From positions 1 to 64,000 of the forward strand of contig JAWDGP010005101.1 in NCBI GenBank assembly GCA_033675545.1: a stretch of DNA of 64,000 nucleotides, read 5' to 3'. The position numbers and the translations under genes are program-made. This stretch comes from Elysia crispata (Eukaryota; Mollusca; Gastropoda; Plakobranchidae). Numbering within the stretch: the first letter of the stretch is position 1; each line of letters begins with the position of its first letter. The notes beneath the pieces are model-generated. The model was given only the letters and a program-made list of their open reading frames with translations, did no database searches and was not told where the DNA came from. This document shows, in pieces, positions 38,890 to 50,831 of this stretch.

Positions 38890-40020
38890 CCTACTTTCTT
38901 CCTTCTTACTACGTCGAAGGCTTTTGTGAGGTCGATGAAGGCAATGTACAGTGGGCGTCTCTGTTCGCGGGACTTCTCTTGGAGCTACCTGAGAGAGATC
39001 ACCATATCGATTGTTGCCCTTTCTGACCGGAACCCGCTCTGTGACCTCTGGGTAGACGCGGTCAGTCAGCCTCTGCAGTTTGCTGATCGCGACGCTAACA
39101 GAAGCTCTTCCGACGAAGCTGAGGAGTTGTTGCAGTAGCTGCACTCGCCCTTGTTCTTGTAGATGGTGACAATCTTAGGGTACCCCGCATGACCTGGGGG
39201 CATCGTGCCTTCCTTCCAGCATTGAAGCAGAAGTTTGTGCAGGTGGCTTAGTAGGGAATTGTCGCTCCCGAGCTTGATAATCTTGGGTGCAAGACCGTCA
39301 CTGCCTGGTGCTTTGCCGCCGACTAGGGACTTGATAACTTTTCTCAGCTCGTCAATTATGAGTAGTGAGTTATTGACAATGGTCTCCCTGAAGTAGAGCT
39401 CCAGGTAATGCTCCGTCCATCTTTCCGTCTGCATACCTCGGTCGGTGATGATCTCGCCTGAGATGGATATATGAGGGGAGCGGTCTTGATTACGCTTGGG
39501 ACGAAGGCTGCCTTTATGCGCCATTACATGCCAGGGGTATTACCGCAGTCCGCAGCGAACTGAATGCTCTGGCACAAGTCAAAACCAATTGTCATTTGCA
39601 CACTTTCGAGAAATCTTCTTGACGTTGTTCCGAGCAGCTCTGTGGGTAGCGTTGTCTCCTGTGCTTGAGAAGTTTGGTAGTGATCACGGGCTCCATCCCT
39701 TCAATATTTACTTTTTCTCTTTCGCATTAAAAAACGTCTGAAGCGACCTCACACATGCCGTCCCGGATATAATTAATTCCATCGCGCTGTGGCACTGTCA
39801 GTTGGGCAGTCTCCTAAGATATTCTTCATGGTCTCGACGAAGCGTTCTCGTGGTCCTGAGAGTAGCACCCTGGTAGTATCACAAAATGCGCGTTCTTGCT
39901 GTTTGGAGCAATGAATGCTCTAGGGCTAGAGACGCACGTTGCTGCAGACCAGGAAGTGATCCGTGTCGCAGTCGGTGTTGTGATAGGTGCGGATGACTAG
40001 CATTCAGTTGAGCACAGACT
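38890..40020 (-). mobile_element. LINE 5' portion (endonuclease-RT), inverted half
   Basis: The minus strand encodes, in order from 40020 down, the end of an endonuclease domain (VIRTYHNTDCDTDHFLVCS), a linker, then reverse transcriptase segments including GKAPGSDGLAPKIIKLGSD and HLHKLLLQCWKEGTMP, and finally FIDLTKAFD-like sequence at the lowest coordinates. The frame is broken in several places. The next part of the same protein is found on the opposite strand starting at ~40030, so this half is inverted relative to the rest. The clade differs from copies A-D. Confidence 0.8.
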
Positions 40021-40029
40021 TCCTTTCTC

Positions 40030-40745
40030 AAAAAAATTGGGTGTTACCAAAGCTTTAGGAGATGATCACATCTTCCTCAACGGCATGAACGGTTCAGTCC
40101 ATCTCGACGTATCATTCTCAGATCCGTTGTCAATCAAGAACGGCGTAAAGCAAGTTAATATGTGTTCTGGCTCCGGCACTTCTCGGTCCGTTCTTCTCAC
40201 TACTCCTGCGCTTCGCTTTCCGCGAGTCTAAAGACGGTATCTTCCTCCATATCAGGAGCCACGGCAACCTTTTCAACTAGGTCCGCTTATGTGCCGAGAC
40301 CAAGGGGCACCGAGTTCTCATCATGGAGTTGTTATTTGCTGACTATGCCATTCTAACCACTCAAGCCGAGGGGGCACTGCAACGGCTCATCATGCGCTTT
40401 GCGGAAGCATCTAAGGAGTGTGGCCTAACCTAAAGCCTAAAAAAAAAGGACTGAAATCCTGGTTCAAGATATCAGCGACATCCCATACAACACCATTGAC
40501 GAGCACCGCCCTAGAGGTAATTGACAGCTTCGTCTCCCTTGGCTCCTGCATCTCTAGCAAGCTATCCCTGAACTTTGAGCTCAGTTTTTGGATAGGAAAG
40601 AGAGTCTGGAAGAATCCCATCTTGATTATCAACACACAGTTGAAGGCATATCAAGTCTGTGTACCGAGCACCCTTCTGAATGGCAGTAAGACCTGGTACC
40701 TCTACTACCGTCAAGAAGGCAGGCTAAATGCTTTTCACGAATGGA
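40030..40745 (+). mobile_element. LINE 3' portion (RT to C-terminus), forward half
   Basis: The plus strand encodes the continuation of the reverse transcriptase: FLNGMNGSVHLDVSFSD, SIKNGVKQ, an LLFADYAIL variant of the YADD site, then LGSCISSKLSLN, VWKNPIL, and a LNGSKTWYLYYRQEGRLNAF-type C-terminal segment before the sequence runs into an AG-rich tract. It is several times broken. Together with the inverted half it accounts for most of one element. Confidence 0.8.
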
Positions 40746-40756
40746 AGCTATAAAGA

Positions 40757-40767
40757 GAGTGAAAGAG

Positions 40768-40800
<33 letters not shown>

Positions 40801-40813
40801 AACAGACAGACAG

Positions 40814-40868
<55 letters not shown>

Positions 40869-40930
40869 CAAACAGACAGACAGAGACAAACAGACAGACA
40901 GACAGACAGACAGTCAGTCAGACAGAGAGG
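40757..40930. repeat. Compound (AG)n/(CAGA)n microsatellite
   Basis: Two alternating blocks of AG dinucleotides and CAGA tetranucleotides, the second block an almost exact repeat of the first. It directly abuts the end of the LINE coding remnant. Confidence 0.95.
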
Positions 40931-41605
40931 TATTATATGTCGTCCCTCCAAGATAGGCTTGTATGTATGCATAATTACTTGGGCATCCACATGAGTCAAC
41001 TCGATTTTGTTGTACGGTAAGCAGTCAGCCGGATAAAAACAATGATCATAACACCCCGACAAAAACCTTTTTTTTTTATTTATTTAAATGTACCCCGACA
41101 TTACAAGTTCAAAATCATCGAGACCATGAAGAATATCTTAGGAGACTGCCCAACTGACAGTGTCACAGCGCGATGGAACTCAAAATCGGCCCAACAGCTG
41201 CGCAGATGACTAAGTGTGGAAGAAACATGAATGCTACCAGCATTAAACTGCATCTTAAATGTCACGAATAAGCAGTTTGGGACGTTTAGGACCTCATGAT
41301 TATGTCAGCATTTTCTTGCACATTTCTGACAGAAACTTGCAAGACTTTACGCATCTTATCCAACCAATAATGTTGGTCATACGGCGCGTTTCATTTTGAA
41401 GGATTGCTTTGAGCTAAATTTTCAATCAAGAGCTGTACCAAGAGGCCAGTTTTGTAAATCCTAATGTTCATTTTTATTCAGTTCAAATTCATAAACATAC
41501 GATTTCACTAATGTTGTATTGAATCGGTTAGAAAAATAATTGACAAAAGATTAACAACAGCTTTAAATGTTGCCAGAATAGGCATTATTGTCATTACCTT
41601 ACCAA

Positions 41606-41609
<4 letters not shown>
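40931..41609. other. Spacer with a short LINE-related inverted copy
   Basis: Most of this stretch is unrecognised. At 41116-41178 it holds a near-perfect reverse-complement copy of 39780-39842 within the inverted LINE half, so it is probably another fragment of that LINE family. Confidence 0.5.

Positions 41610-41672
<63 letters not shown>
41610..41672. repeat. (CT)n microsatellite
   Basis: An uninterrupted CT tract of about 63 bases, immediately upstream of LINE copy C. Confidence 0.97.
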
Positions 41673-41676
<4 letters not shown>

Positions 41677-41744
41677 CCATCAACAGTGGCAACTGCCAAG
41701 ACATAAAACATAACCGAAGGCTCGAGTTCGAGTGTGTCCGATCA

Positions 41745-42512
41745 GCCACAATCAATCAGGTGCCCAACTCTTTAGCATCTAGGCGATCTTGACCTTCCAC
41801 GCTTCTCTGTCCCTCGTTGCATCTGTCACTCGTCCCACTTAGTACATCCAACATCTTTTCAAGCTGTTTTCACTTTCACCGACCATTCCAGTTATCACAA
41901 GCCCAAAAAAGGTCGCATGGCGTTTACGTATTCTGTGTGATCTTATGCCATCTTCTCGTTCACAGTTACGTTTGATTTCTGTACAGTACATGAGATTCGT
42001 AGCATTCTCCGTAGGAACCACATAAATTATCTGTTGCCTCCAGTCTCTTTTGTAACTGTTTTGAAATTATCCAGGCCTCGCATCCATAATATGGGTTCAA
42101 TATCGCACTCAAAAGTCTTTTTAGTGTGAATGGAGATAATTAAGCCTATGTATTTAATTGTTAACGTTAGTAAGCTTACCAATTTCAATCTCAACTCTTG
42201 TCTTTTGCATGTGCTATTCTTGATGCAATTTCAGTGTTGTTGCGTCCATCGCTTGATATTATTAAAGTATTCAAGTACTTGAATTGATTCCTTTGCTTGA
42301 GTTTATTCCCGTTGATAAATATCTTGATCTGTGTAACTCATTGTTTCGACTGACGCCCATTACGTTACTTCTGTTTTGTTTTATTATTTTTTTCTGCTAT
42401 AAAATTCCAACCATTTCTGTCTGCTTTCGTTTTCAACGTATAATAATTGTTACTAGTCTTCTTTATTTTCTCTAATTAATGTAGTGTCGTCAGCGTATCT
42501 TAAGTTGTTAGC
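41745..42512 (-). mobile_element. LINE 3' fragment (RTE-like), copy C
   Basis: The same 3' region as copies A and B, also on the minus strand and starting at an ATCAATCAGGTGCC edge. It ends inside the reverse transcriptase region at the GTCGTCAGCGTATCT segment. It is heavily decayed, with no long open frame. Confidence 0.8.
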
Positions 42513-43688
42513 CTATCTACTAAGAATTAAAGATAAAATTAATGTCGACCACATGCTTTCGGGTACATTGACAGCGGTCTCGGAATAATTCGTGGAGGAG
42601 AAGAGCGGTGTATTCAACTGAACGTTGACCTGGATCTAGAGAAGTAGAAGTCAAAAGACCATTGAAAGATAACGAGTTGCACGATAAGCCGATCTGGCCT
42701 GGAATTTGATGCACATGTATTAGCCTACTAAACACATTTTATATGAACCAATGACCAAGAACTTGCTGTTCTTTTTTGGTCGCCTTCTGCTGGCCTCTAA
42801 ATCTAGATCTAGCTCTGCACTTAAATCTACCGGTACATCAAGGTCCCTCACATATCACTTTGCAAGGGAAATGAATGCAGCACAGTGGTCCAGAGGTAGA
42901 TTTAGATCTAGATCTAGATTGACATGTTCAATTATAGTATCTATAGAAGAAAAAAATATATTTTATCCTATTATTTAAAGCCAAATTCGGTATTATTGCA
43001 GTCATCGGTCCAGCTCATGGCTTCAAATTTCTAAACGAATTTGATATGCTGAACACGAATATGTAGGTTTTATTCGTCGCAAATTCAAGATATAAGAATT
43101 TTTGTGTTGCTCTAAAATCCTATTAAACTACAAGTTTCGTCAAGAAACGTTCAGTTGTGAAGCCTAGCGTGATTGGACTGATATCTGCAAATTTACCCCA
43201 AAATCTATATAGATAGAGTCTTTAGAATTATAATTATATCTTTACATCTAGACAAGATCTAGGTAGGCCTTGCTACCCCTACAGATCTATCAATAGGAAG
43301 TTAATAAGGGATGTGGAGAGAATGATTTCAAGGACAGAAAAAGCAGCAGGTCTTTATGTTAAATGATTGGAAAGCCTTCCTTATGGTCTGACCATTCAGT
43401 GGAAGGCAAATAAAACTAGTTTTTAAAATGGTATAGATGCCAATTTACACTTAGATCTAGAGATCTATCCGGATATAATTATTACAGTACCAATTCAAGC
43501 CTTTTGATGATAGTTCAAAGAATTGTTGTATACGTAAGTTTTACGGTTACTCTTAGTTACACTTCTAGAAACTAATTGGTGGACAATAACATAAAGGACG
43601 AACTCTTGCCTTAAGATCTTGCTCAAAATAAAGATTTGAAAAATGATCAACATCATCCCCAGTTTTGTCAAGTGACTCATCAGACAAG
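42513..43688. other. METTL26 5' flank
   Basis: No exon is visible. Several TCTAGATCTAG-type palindromes occur (near 42802, 42903, 43245 and 43453). The METTL26 promoter should lie in the right half of this stretch. Confidence 0.4.
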
Positions 43689-43878
43689 ATGATGGTTGCA
43701 GCGCCAGGGGAGAGAAATAAGCAGCCAATTCTAGGTTAGTCGATTGTACTGATCTAGTTTCCTTCTTATTGTTCATTCTGTTCAAATTCACTTAATAAGT
43801 ATACAATTCTCATACTTCTGCCTTCTTTCCCCTCCATCTCGTTCTCTCTCTCTCTCTCTCTCTCTCACTCTCTCTCTT

Positions 43879-43958
<80 letters not shown>

Positions 43959-46900
43959 CCTCTCTCTCTTTCTTTGCGACAGATATCTATCACAGAGAGA
44001 AAAAGAGAGATTTTAATATCAATGAATCACAATCTTAACTACACAGCTTCGATGCTTGCAATCAATAACCACGATTATCTCATATAAAACCAAAAATTTG
44101 GTATTATCTCACGACAGCTGATCTTGATATTTTTAGCTAATAAAATCTGAGGAGGGACAGAAAACTAAATTTTTTTTTCAAATTTCAGATGTTCTTTTGA
44201 AGTATCTGCCCCCAAAAGACAACCCTGGTTTGGTCCTAGAAGTTGCTTCAGGTCCTGGCCAACATGTGTGCTACTATGCCTTACATTGTCCTCATCTCAA
44301 ATGGCAGCCCACAGATCTGGATGACAAATGCCTAACAAGGTAATATATCAGATGTTGCTCACAGTTACAATGTGTATACATGCTATAGTATGCTTCATTT
44401 GCATATGCATATAATTTAAATCTCTGTTTATTTTGAAGTTTAACATTTGAATTATTTTTTCATGTTTTTGCTTTAGAGGCAGTTGAGTTGAAATACATGT
44501 AAGTTTTGTAGTTTTGATTGATTGAAACCTAAATGAAGTTTTGTGAATTGGGAAACTCAAAAACATTATCCTGTATGTTTTTTTTTTTTTGACTTATCAC
44601 TTAAGTGTCATTTACTTAGATCAAGAATGAGAAGTGTGAGTAAATCTGAATGAAAAAAACAAATCACAATCCTGTTTAAGAGCCCCTCACTTATCAAAAA
44701 GTGGTCTATTTTGTTTTGGATTGAGCAAGAAAATTTAAGATGTTTCAACCAGTTTGAAATTGATCTGTGTGATGTATACACAGGAAATATCACCAAAGAA
44801 GCAACAGTTTTATTTTTGTGTCGCATAACATCTTCTATATGTTTCAGCATCAATGCACACATAGAGCATAATAGCTTGAAAAATGTGTTGCCGCCAATAA
44901 ATGTAGATATCACCAAGCCTTTCGCCCAATGGGCCACTCCAGAGATTACTGCAGGATCATGTGATCTTGTCCTCAATATCAACATGGTTCACATTTCACC
45001 TTGGGAAGCCACAGTGGTAAGGAAAAATTCATCTTTTTTTTTTTTATTATTATTTTGGAATGATCCACATTGTTTTGTCTTGATTGACACCTTTTATTCG
45101 TTTTGATTAATCATCCTTCTGTCATTTTGATTGGTTACTATTTGTATGTGGTGTAGCTAATAAAAATTGTGAAAATATCATAAGTTTAGTATTGAGCTGA
45201 TGTTGGTGGAAACTTCAAATTTATTATAAATTTTATAAAAGGAAGGAAAGACCAGACCTGCAAGTCAGATGTTTAAGTTGAGTCACAAGCGGACTGAGAA
45301 GGGAACAGATTATTAATCTAGTATGATTGGAATATTCCCCTGAATATATTTTATTTACATGAAAATACATACTAGATTTAAAAATTTCATAGCAACTTAT
45401 ATTCAAAGACTCATGTGTCCTGCTCTTTAGCGTTGTTAGTGATTAATCAGCCACTCATCGAATATTTAGCTTCTTTGTAAGTTCGCCCAGCATCTTTCCT
45501 TGCTCTTGTCCCCTGCTACGTTAACCTTTGGTCATCCAGTTGTTATAAGATGTTTCTCTCTTCTTATGACATGGCTGTAAAAGGTTGCTTGGGGTGGGAG
45601 TGATCTTGCCGTCTCCTCTTCTTGTAACACTATTTTGTTTGTTTTCTTTGCTGTCCATTAAATTCCTACTCCTTGCAGTCTCCATGGGAACCACATATCT
45701 GTTGCCTCCAGTTTCTTATGAAGTTGTTTTAAAATGGTCCAGGCGTCACATCCATACATCAGATTGAATTGAATGTAGCACTTCAGGGCTGCTCTTCTTG
45801 GGTAGATGTATTTATTTGTTACTACTGATTTCATTTCTGGAATATCATTTTTGCTAGGGCTATTCTTGATGCTATTTCAGTGTTGTTGCGTCTATCACTT
45901 GATATAAAAATACATAAGTATTTGAATTAATCCCTGTGTTTGAATTTGTTGTGGTTGATAAAGATGTTGATCTATGGACACTCTTTGCTTTTGACTGGGG
46001 ACAAATACTTCTTTCTTATTGCTATTCAATGCCAATCCTTTTTTTTTTTACTTTCTTCTTCAGCAATGTCTAATAATTGTTGCAAGTCCTCTTTATTTTC
46101 TGCAATTAATATGGTGTCATCAACATATCTCAAGTTGTTTATGTTTTACTCTCCTATTTTAGTTCATCGGTATACATCTAGATTTTGCATAATTATTTCA
46201 TTAGCACTGAAGGAAGCACACATCCTTGTCTGACACCACACTTTTTTTTTTAAAGGAGCTGATTTCCCCATCAATCGGCATTGCTGCTGTCTGTTTCCAG
46301 TTTTTTATCACTCTTAGATCTTTTCCATCTATCTTCAACTGTGTTAGTTGTGTGATTATCTCAAGCAACTTACATAAATATTAAACTTATCACAATGGTA
46401 TATGGAAATTTCTCAAACAACCTTAAATAAAATTATATCAAACTGTTACCTCAACTGGAACTTTTTTTTAAGATTTTGTCTTATAAACTTTGGAATGTAC
46501 TTAGCAATTAGCTTCATCTGAAGATTTCACTTTTGTCAAGGATGGCATTTTAGACAAATGGAATTATTATGCTGTTTTCCTTGATGAATTTTTTTAAACA
46601 GAATATTATAAATGGAAACCTTTCAATGTAAGTTGAAGGGAATTGAGCATTCTTTAGATTTTGCTAGTATGATAGTTGACATCATGAATTGTTCTAATTT
46701 TTTTTCAGGGTTTATTCAAAGCAGCTGGTGATGTGCTAAAACCTGGCGGGTTTCTGTTCATGTATGGGGTAAGTTTGTGTTACTAATATCCTGAGGTCTG
46801 TTTATGGAATGTGTTTATTTACTTTATCAATCAGTTATTAAGTTCTGATCATGTAAGATGTGTGTGTGGAGGTCTGTTTATATGTACATCTTGAGAAGGG

Positions 46901-49630
46901 TTTGAGTAGGTGAGTTTATGGGGCATGGTTTTGTTGGCGTTTGATGTTAATGTTAGAAAGCTGGTCATATATGGAAGGCAGGATCTTCATTATTGTGTAA
47001 AATTGTGTTTTAAATGCCTTTAGACTACACTATGGGGTATAGGGGTGGAGTGGTGGAGTGAGTGGTGGTTTCACTTGCTGTATGATGTTGATGTTCTTAA
47101 TACTTAGGAACGGCATTGTGGGGGAAACTTATATTGTCTGAATCTGATGCAAGAATTTTAGAATAATGGAATGCTCAAACCCATAACTGTGTAAAGATAT
47201 ACAATTTAAGTTCAGCTTTTTCATGCAACAAACCATTGTAAACATGTCTAATTCTTCAAAATGAATGAAAAACTTGGTAATTTTCAACACGAAAGATTTA
47301 TTCCATGAAACAATATTGCACATGCCTGCAGTTTAAATTTGGTTTGTCTGACTTACCAAGCAATTGGAATTATTTCATTACTCACAGTAACAGCATCAAC
47401 AATAAATTGATTTCTTTATTCTAATGCAATAAAAAGTTGCTACCCAATGTAGGGGAATGGGGGTTATAATTTGCTGTGGAATTAATTGTTTTTTGTTAAT
47501 CGGATTTGGCTGCTGTCAAAGAGCAAATTTTTTTAAAATTTGTGAGTGTCAGCAAAAAGAAAGCACAAAATCAAAAGATGTTTAATCATGCAATTGAATT
47601 GAAGGAAACAATGTTTTCATAGGACATGTAGCTTTGCATCTTTAAAATGAAAATCTTGATTGTAACTTTCCTCAGCCTTTCAAAATTGATGGTGTATTGG
47701 AGCCACAAAGTAATGTGAACTTTGACCAGTACCTGCGATCTCAGTAAGTAAATCTTTTCAGGAAATGACTTTCAAAGTGCAGTGTGTGTGTTTTTTTTTT
47801 TATATGAAGTTAGATCTTGATCTACAAATCTTAACATGATCAAACTAAATGAATTGACCAAATTTTTGCTTTTTCATCCTAAGTGCCAGAGTATTGGTAT
47901 TGGTAATAGTCTTGATATCTTGTTGAATACAATCTCATGATATTGGATTTTACCATGCATGTAGACGTCATACACCAGACTTCAGTTAAACCAGATTGCA
48001 GGGTGAAGGATTTGAAAACTAAAATTAAAAAAATTTATGAAACTGCATTTCTACTTTTATCATCAAGTGCAGTGCTCAATAGCTTGGTGATTTCCATCCG
48101 TACTTTAAAATCCCTCGCTGCTTCACTCTCCCTCAATCCATTCATCTTCCCATCCTGTTTTGCACCCATTGTCCTTGGAAAATCTTATATTGATTTAATT
48201 TCTTCAACAATTACTGTTAAAGTGTTAATAAATTTCTGAAAAAATCATTAAGAAGTTTTATTAGATTTTTACTAATTTGCCAATAGTATGCACCTAATAA
48301 AAACAGAAAAAACATACAATCCATTTAAAAATAGTAAATTTAGACGACAGACAAATTTTTCTTCTCATTTTATAGAGAGATCTTGTGTAAACTTGGCCTT
48401 GATACTATAAAAGGGCGAAAAAAATTTTAGTCTAAAAAGCTTATTCAATTTACTGAGAGAAAATATATGAAAGGTAGGATTAATTAATAAGAAATTCCTG
48501 TCCCTGTTCATATTCATGCTAAAGGCTGTGTTTGGTCGGAGTATTGCACTTAATTGTAACTGAAAAAAAAAAACCCAATTTGTGGGAGAAAGTCAGTCTC
48601 TGTCTATCAACTAACAATAATTTGCTTGTAGCTAATGTGAATTGTAATCAAAATGTCCAAAAATAATTATTTTCTATGTAGTGTAGCTGTCACCTCACAG
48701 TTTCAAGCTGATAGATTAGGAATATTAATCCAAAATCCTTTGAAGAAAAACATTCTCTGGATGTGGAAATGCAAACATGAATATTGGGGTTTCAAGGTTA
48801 AGATGAGAATAAGATTTTGAAAAATGCAGCCTGTACCAGTCTGCAGCAAAATATAGGATAGGTTACTTAAAAAGAGTGAGCAGAGTGAATGAAAGCTCTG
48901 CTGAAAAAACTATTTTTGAAGCTTTTTTTTTTAAACAGCATATTTACTTTACTCTGCAGATTACTCTCATAGTAAACCTTTTTTTTTTTATCTTCAATCC
49001 TTGCTCCTATTGTACTTTAGTTTTGATCACAGTTTTATGTTTTAAAAGGCTTCAAGTGGGCAAATGCAGTTGAAAAAAAAAACCTAAGCCCTTGTTATTC
49101 TTATGTGTGAATTTTGATCAAGGGTTGCTGTTTCATATGATATTTCAGAGACAGTCGATGGGGCATCAGAGATACTGCTGATATGGACAAACTTGCGAAG
49201 CAAAATAAGTTAAGGAGGGAAAATATGGTAAGTCTTTGCAGTATTTGTACTATCTTCTAAACCATACAAATGAAAAATCAAATTTTAAATAAAAGGAGAC
49301 ACTTTGGAAATTTTTATGTTTGAATACTTTTAACCCTCAGTATGTCATCTTTTATGAATCTGTATTTTGACTAAATTTTCTGAGAAATATCCTATTTGTG
49401 ATGAGGTTATAATAATGAATTTAATCGTTTTCATGTCATTTAGTGGGACATAGAGGTATTGATATACCTTGTTAAAACAATCCAAGTAAAAGAAAGCTAA
49501 TGGGAAATGAGGAGGAGAGGATAGTAGGGGCGCGGTAAAGATGACCTTATTTTCATTTTAATTTTTTTCCTTCATGCAGGTGGATATGCCAGCTAACAAC
49601 AAGTGTGCCATATACAGAAAAGAGAAATAA
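43689..49630 (+). CDS. METTL26: Methyltransferase-like 26, seven exons, complete
   Basis: A small class I S-adenosylmethionine-dependent methyltransferase fold protein of the METTL26 (C16orf13, DUF938) family. Its substrate is not established. Exons: 43689-43734, 44189-44339, 44848-45016, 46709-46768, 47676-47743, 49149-49227, 49580-49630. All introns are GT-AG with consistent phases, giving 207 aa (human 204). Two ATGs in a row open the frame (MMVAAPGERNKQPIL); the first is used here, but the second is equally possible. SAM-binding motif I is LEVASGPGQH (residues 32-41), followed by WQPTDLDD, the NINMVHISPWEAT strand region and LKPGGFLFMYGPF. The C-terminus has the family signature VDMPANNKC. 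Exon 1 is tiny and was recognised by its match to the family N-terminus. Intron 1 has a CT tract and intron 3 a LINE fragment. Confidence 0.95.
43843..43975. repeat. Interrupted (CT)n microsatellite
   Basis: A CT-rich tract with TTTCTTTC and CCCTCCC interruptions in METTL26 intron 1. Confidence 0.92.
45412..46350 (-). mobile_element. LINE 3' fragment (RTE-like), copy D
   Basis: The fourth minus-strand copy of the same LINE 3' region, in METTL26 intron 3 and antisense to the gene. It retains recognisable complements of the LISSDG-region and YADD-region segments. A short extra stretch not seen in copy A sits near 46255-46300. The right edge ends in GTGTGATTATCT, the same point where copy A ends. 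Confidence 0.8.
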
Positions 49631-50530
49631 TTATCTGCTCTTCATAAGTTTCAAATGTTTGAAAATAATGCAGAGAAATGTGACATTTATCAGTTGTTAC
49701 GCAGATATATTAATTTAAACAGGTAGCCTATTCCGTGAAAGTATTGTTTTTATTGGTACTATTAGGGCATGGACAGAAATATATTTAATGTGTAAGAAAC
49801 GAAGACGTCATATCAATTGTGAACTTGAAACTGACAAATCATGTCCAATGTGTGTTATTTTGTGTCACTTTTCCATCAACTAGATCTAGACCAGATCTTT
49901 GTGTCAAGTTTTTCAGTTGCATCTTAAAAGCAATGGTTTGAGGAAGAAAGCATGCCTTTTCTTTAGATCTTTTCAAAGCTTCCTTAAGCTGTTACATTAG
50001 TACCAATTGTCAGAGGTGAGCTTGTTTAACTTTGCAAAGATTGCACAATGAAAAAAAGGATATTCTCAAACAGAATAGTAATAATTATAATTCTAATATG
50101 TTCTATTGGAGCTTATGGTTGTTTTAGGCAACTTACCACATTTAGATATGTTATGCGACTCCTTGTGAAATCTCATTCTCCATAAACCATTTTCTATCTT
50201 ACAGATGTCATTTCATTCATTATTTTTAGAAACTTTCACACTCTAAGAATCCTCAGTGCGCTACGCATTAGGTCTCTACTACTCTAGTTGAATCACTCAC
50301 TCTTAATTATTAAACTTTTTGCTTAGTATTTTCATGAAATATCATGCAAGACTTGGCTGTGTTTGAGTGCTGTTTCCGTTTCAAGATCGAAAGTGCTAAA
50401 TTCGATAGTGATTATGCTTGGAACAGCTAAAATTATATGTTTTTACCCTCATATCTTTGCTTTTCTCTATGGGATACTACGGAAAAATCTACCGTAATTT
50501 TGTATTCTTACTCTTTTTTTTTTAATCTAG

Positions 50531-50536
50531 AATAAA
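50531..50536 (+). promoter_or_regulatory. Possible METTL26 poly(A) signal
   Basis: The first AATAAA hexamer downstream of the METTL26 stop codon, which would give a 3' UTR of about 0.9 kb. Confidence 0.4.
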
Positions 50537-50831
50537 ATCTTATTAGGAATCCACCATAATTCTCGTTCACTTGAGTAATGGATTAGTTTAAAAAAGGCTG
50601 TTCTGGGCAGCTGGCTGCAATACTTGCTTTGCAATTGTATCTGCTCTGACTGACTGTTTAGTGCTAACTTTGATTATAGAAACACAAGGCTGCCCATGCC
50701 AGAAACATGTAGACAATTCTTTTCCTTTTTTTTTTTTTTTGGACGTCCCTTTTCCAGTTTAAGTCATCCCATGTGCCTCTCCGATGTATAAAAAGTTATG
50801 ATAATGTCATATGATTGGTAAATTAGATGAA

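Noticed and set aside
44711-45106. 131-codon frame around METTL26 exon 3
   Set aside because: Only 44848-45016 belongs to the gene. The rest is read-through into intron sequence on both sides.
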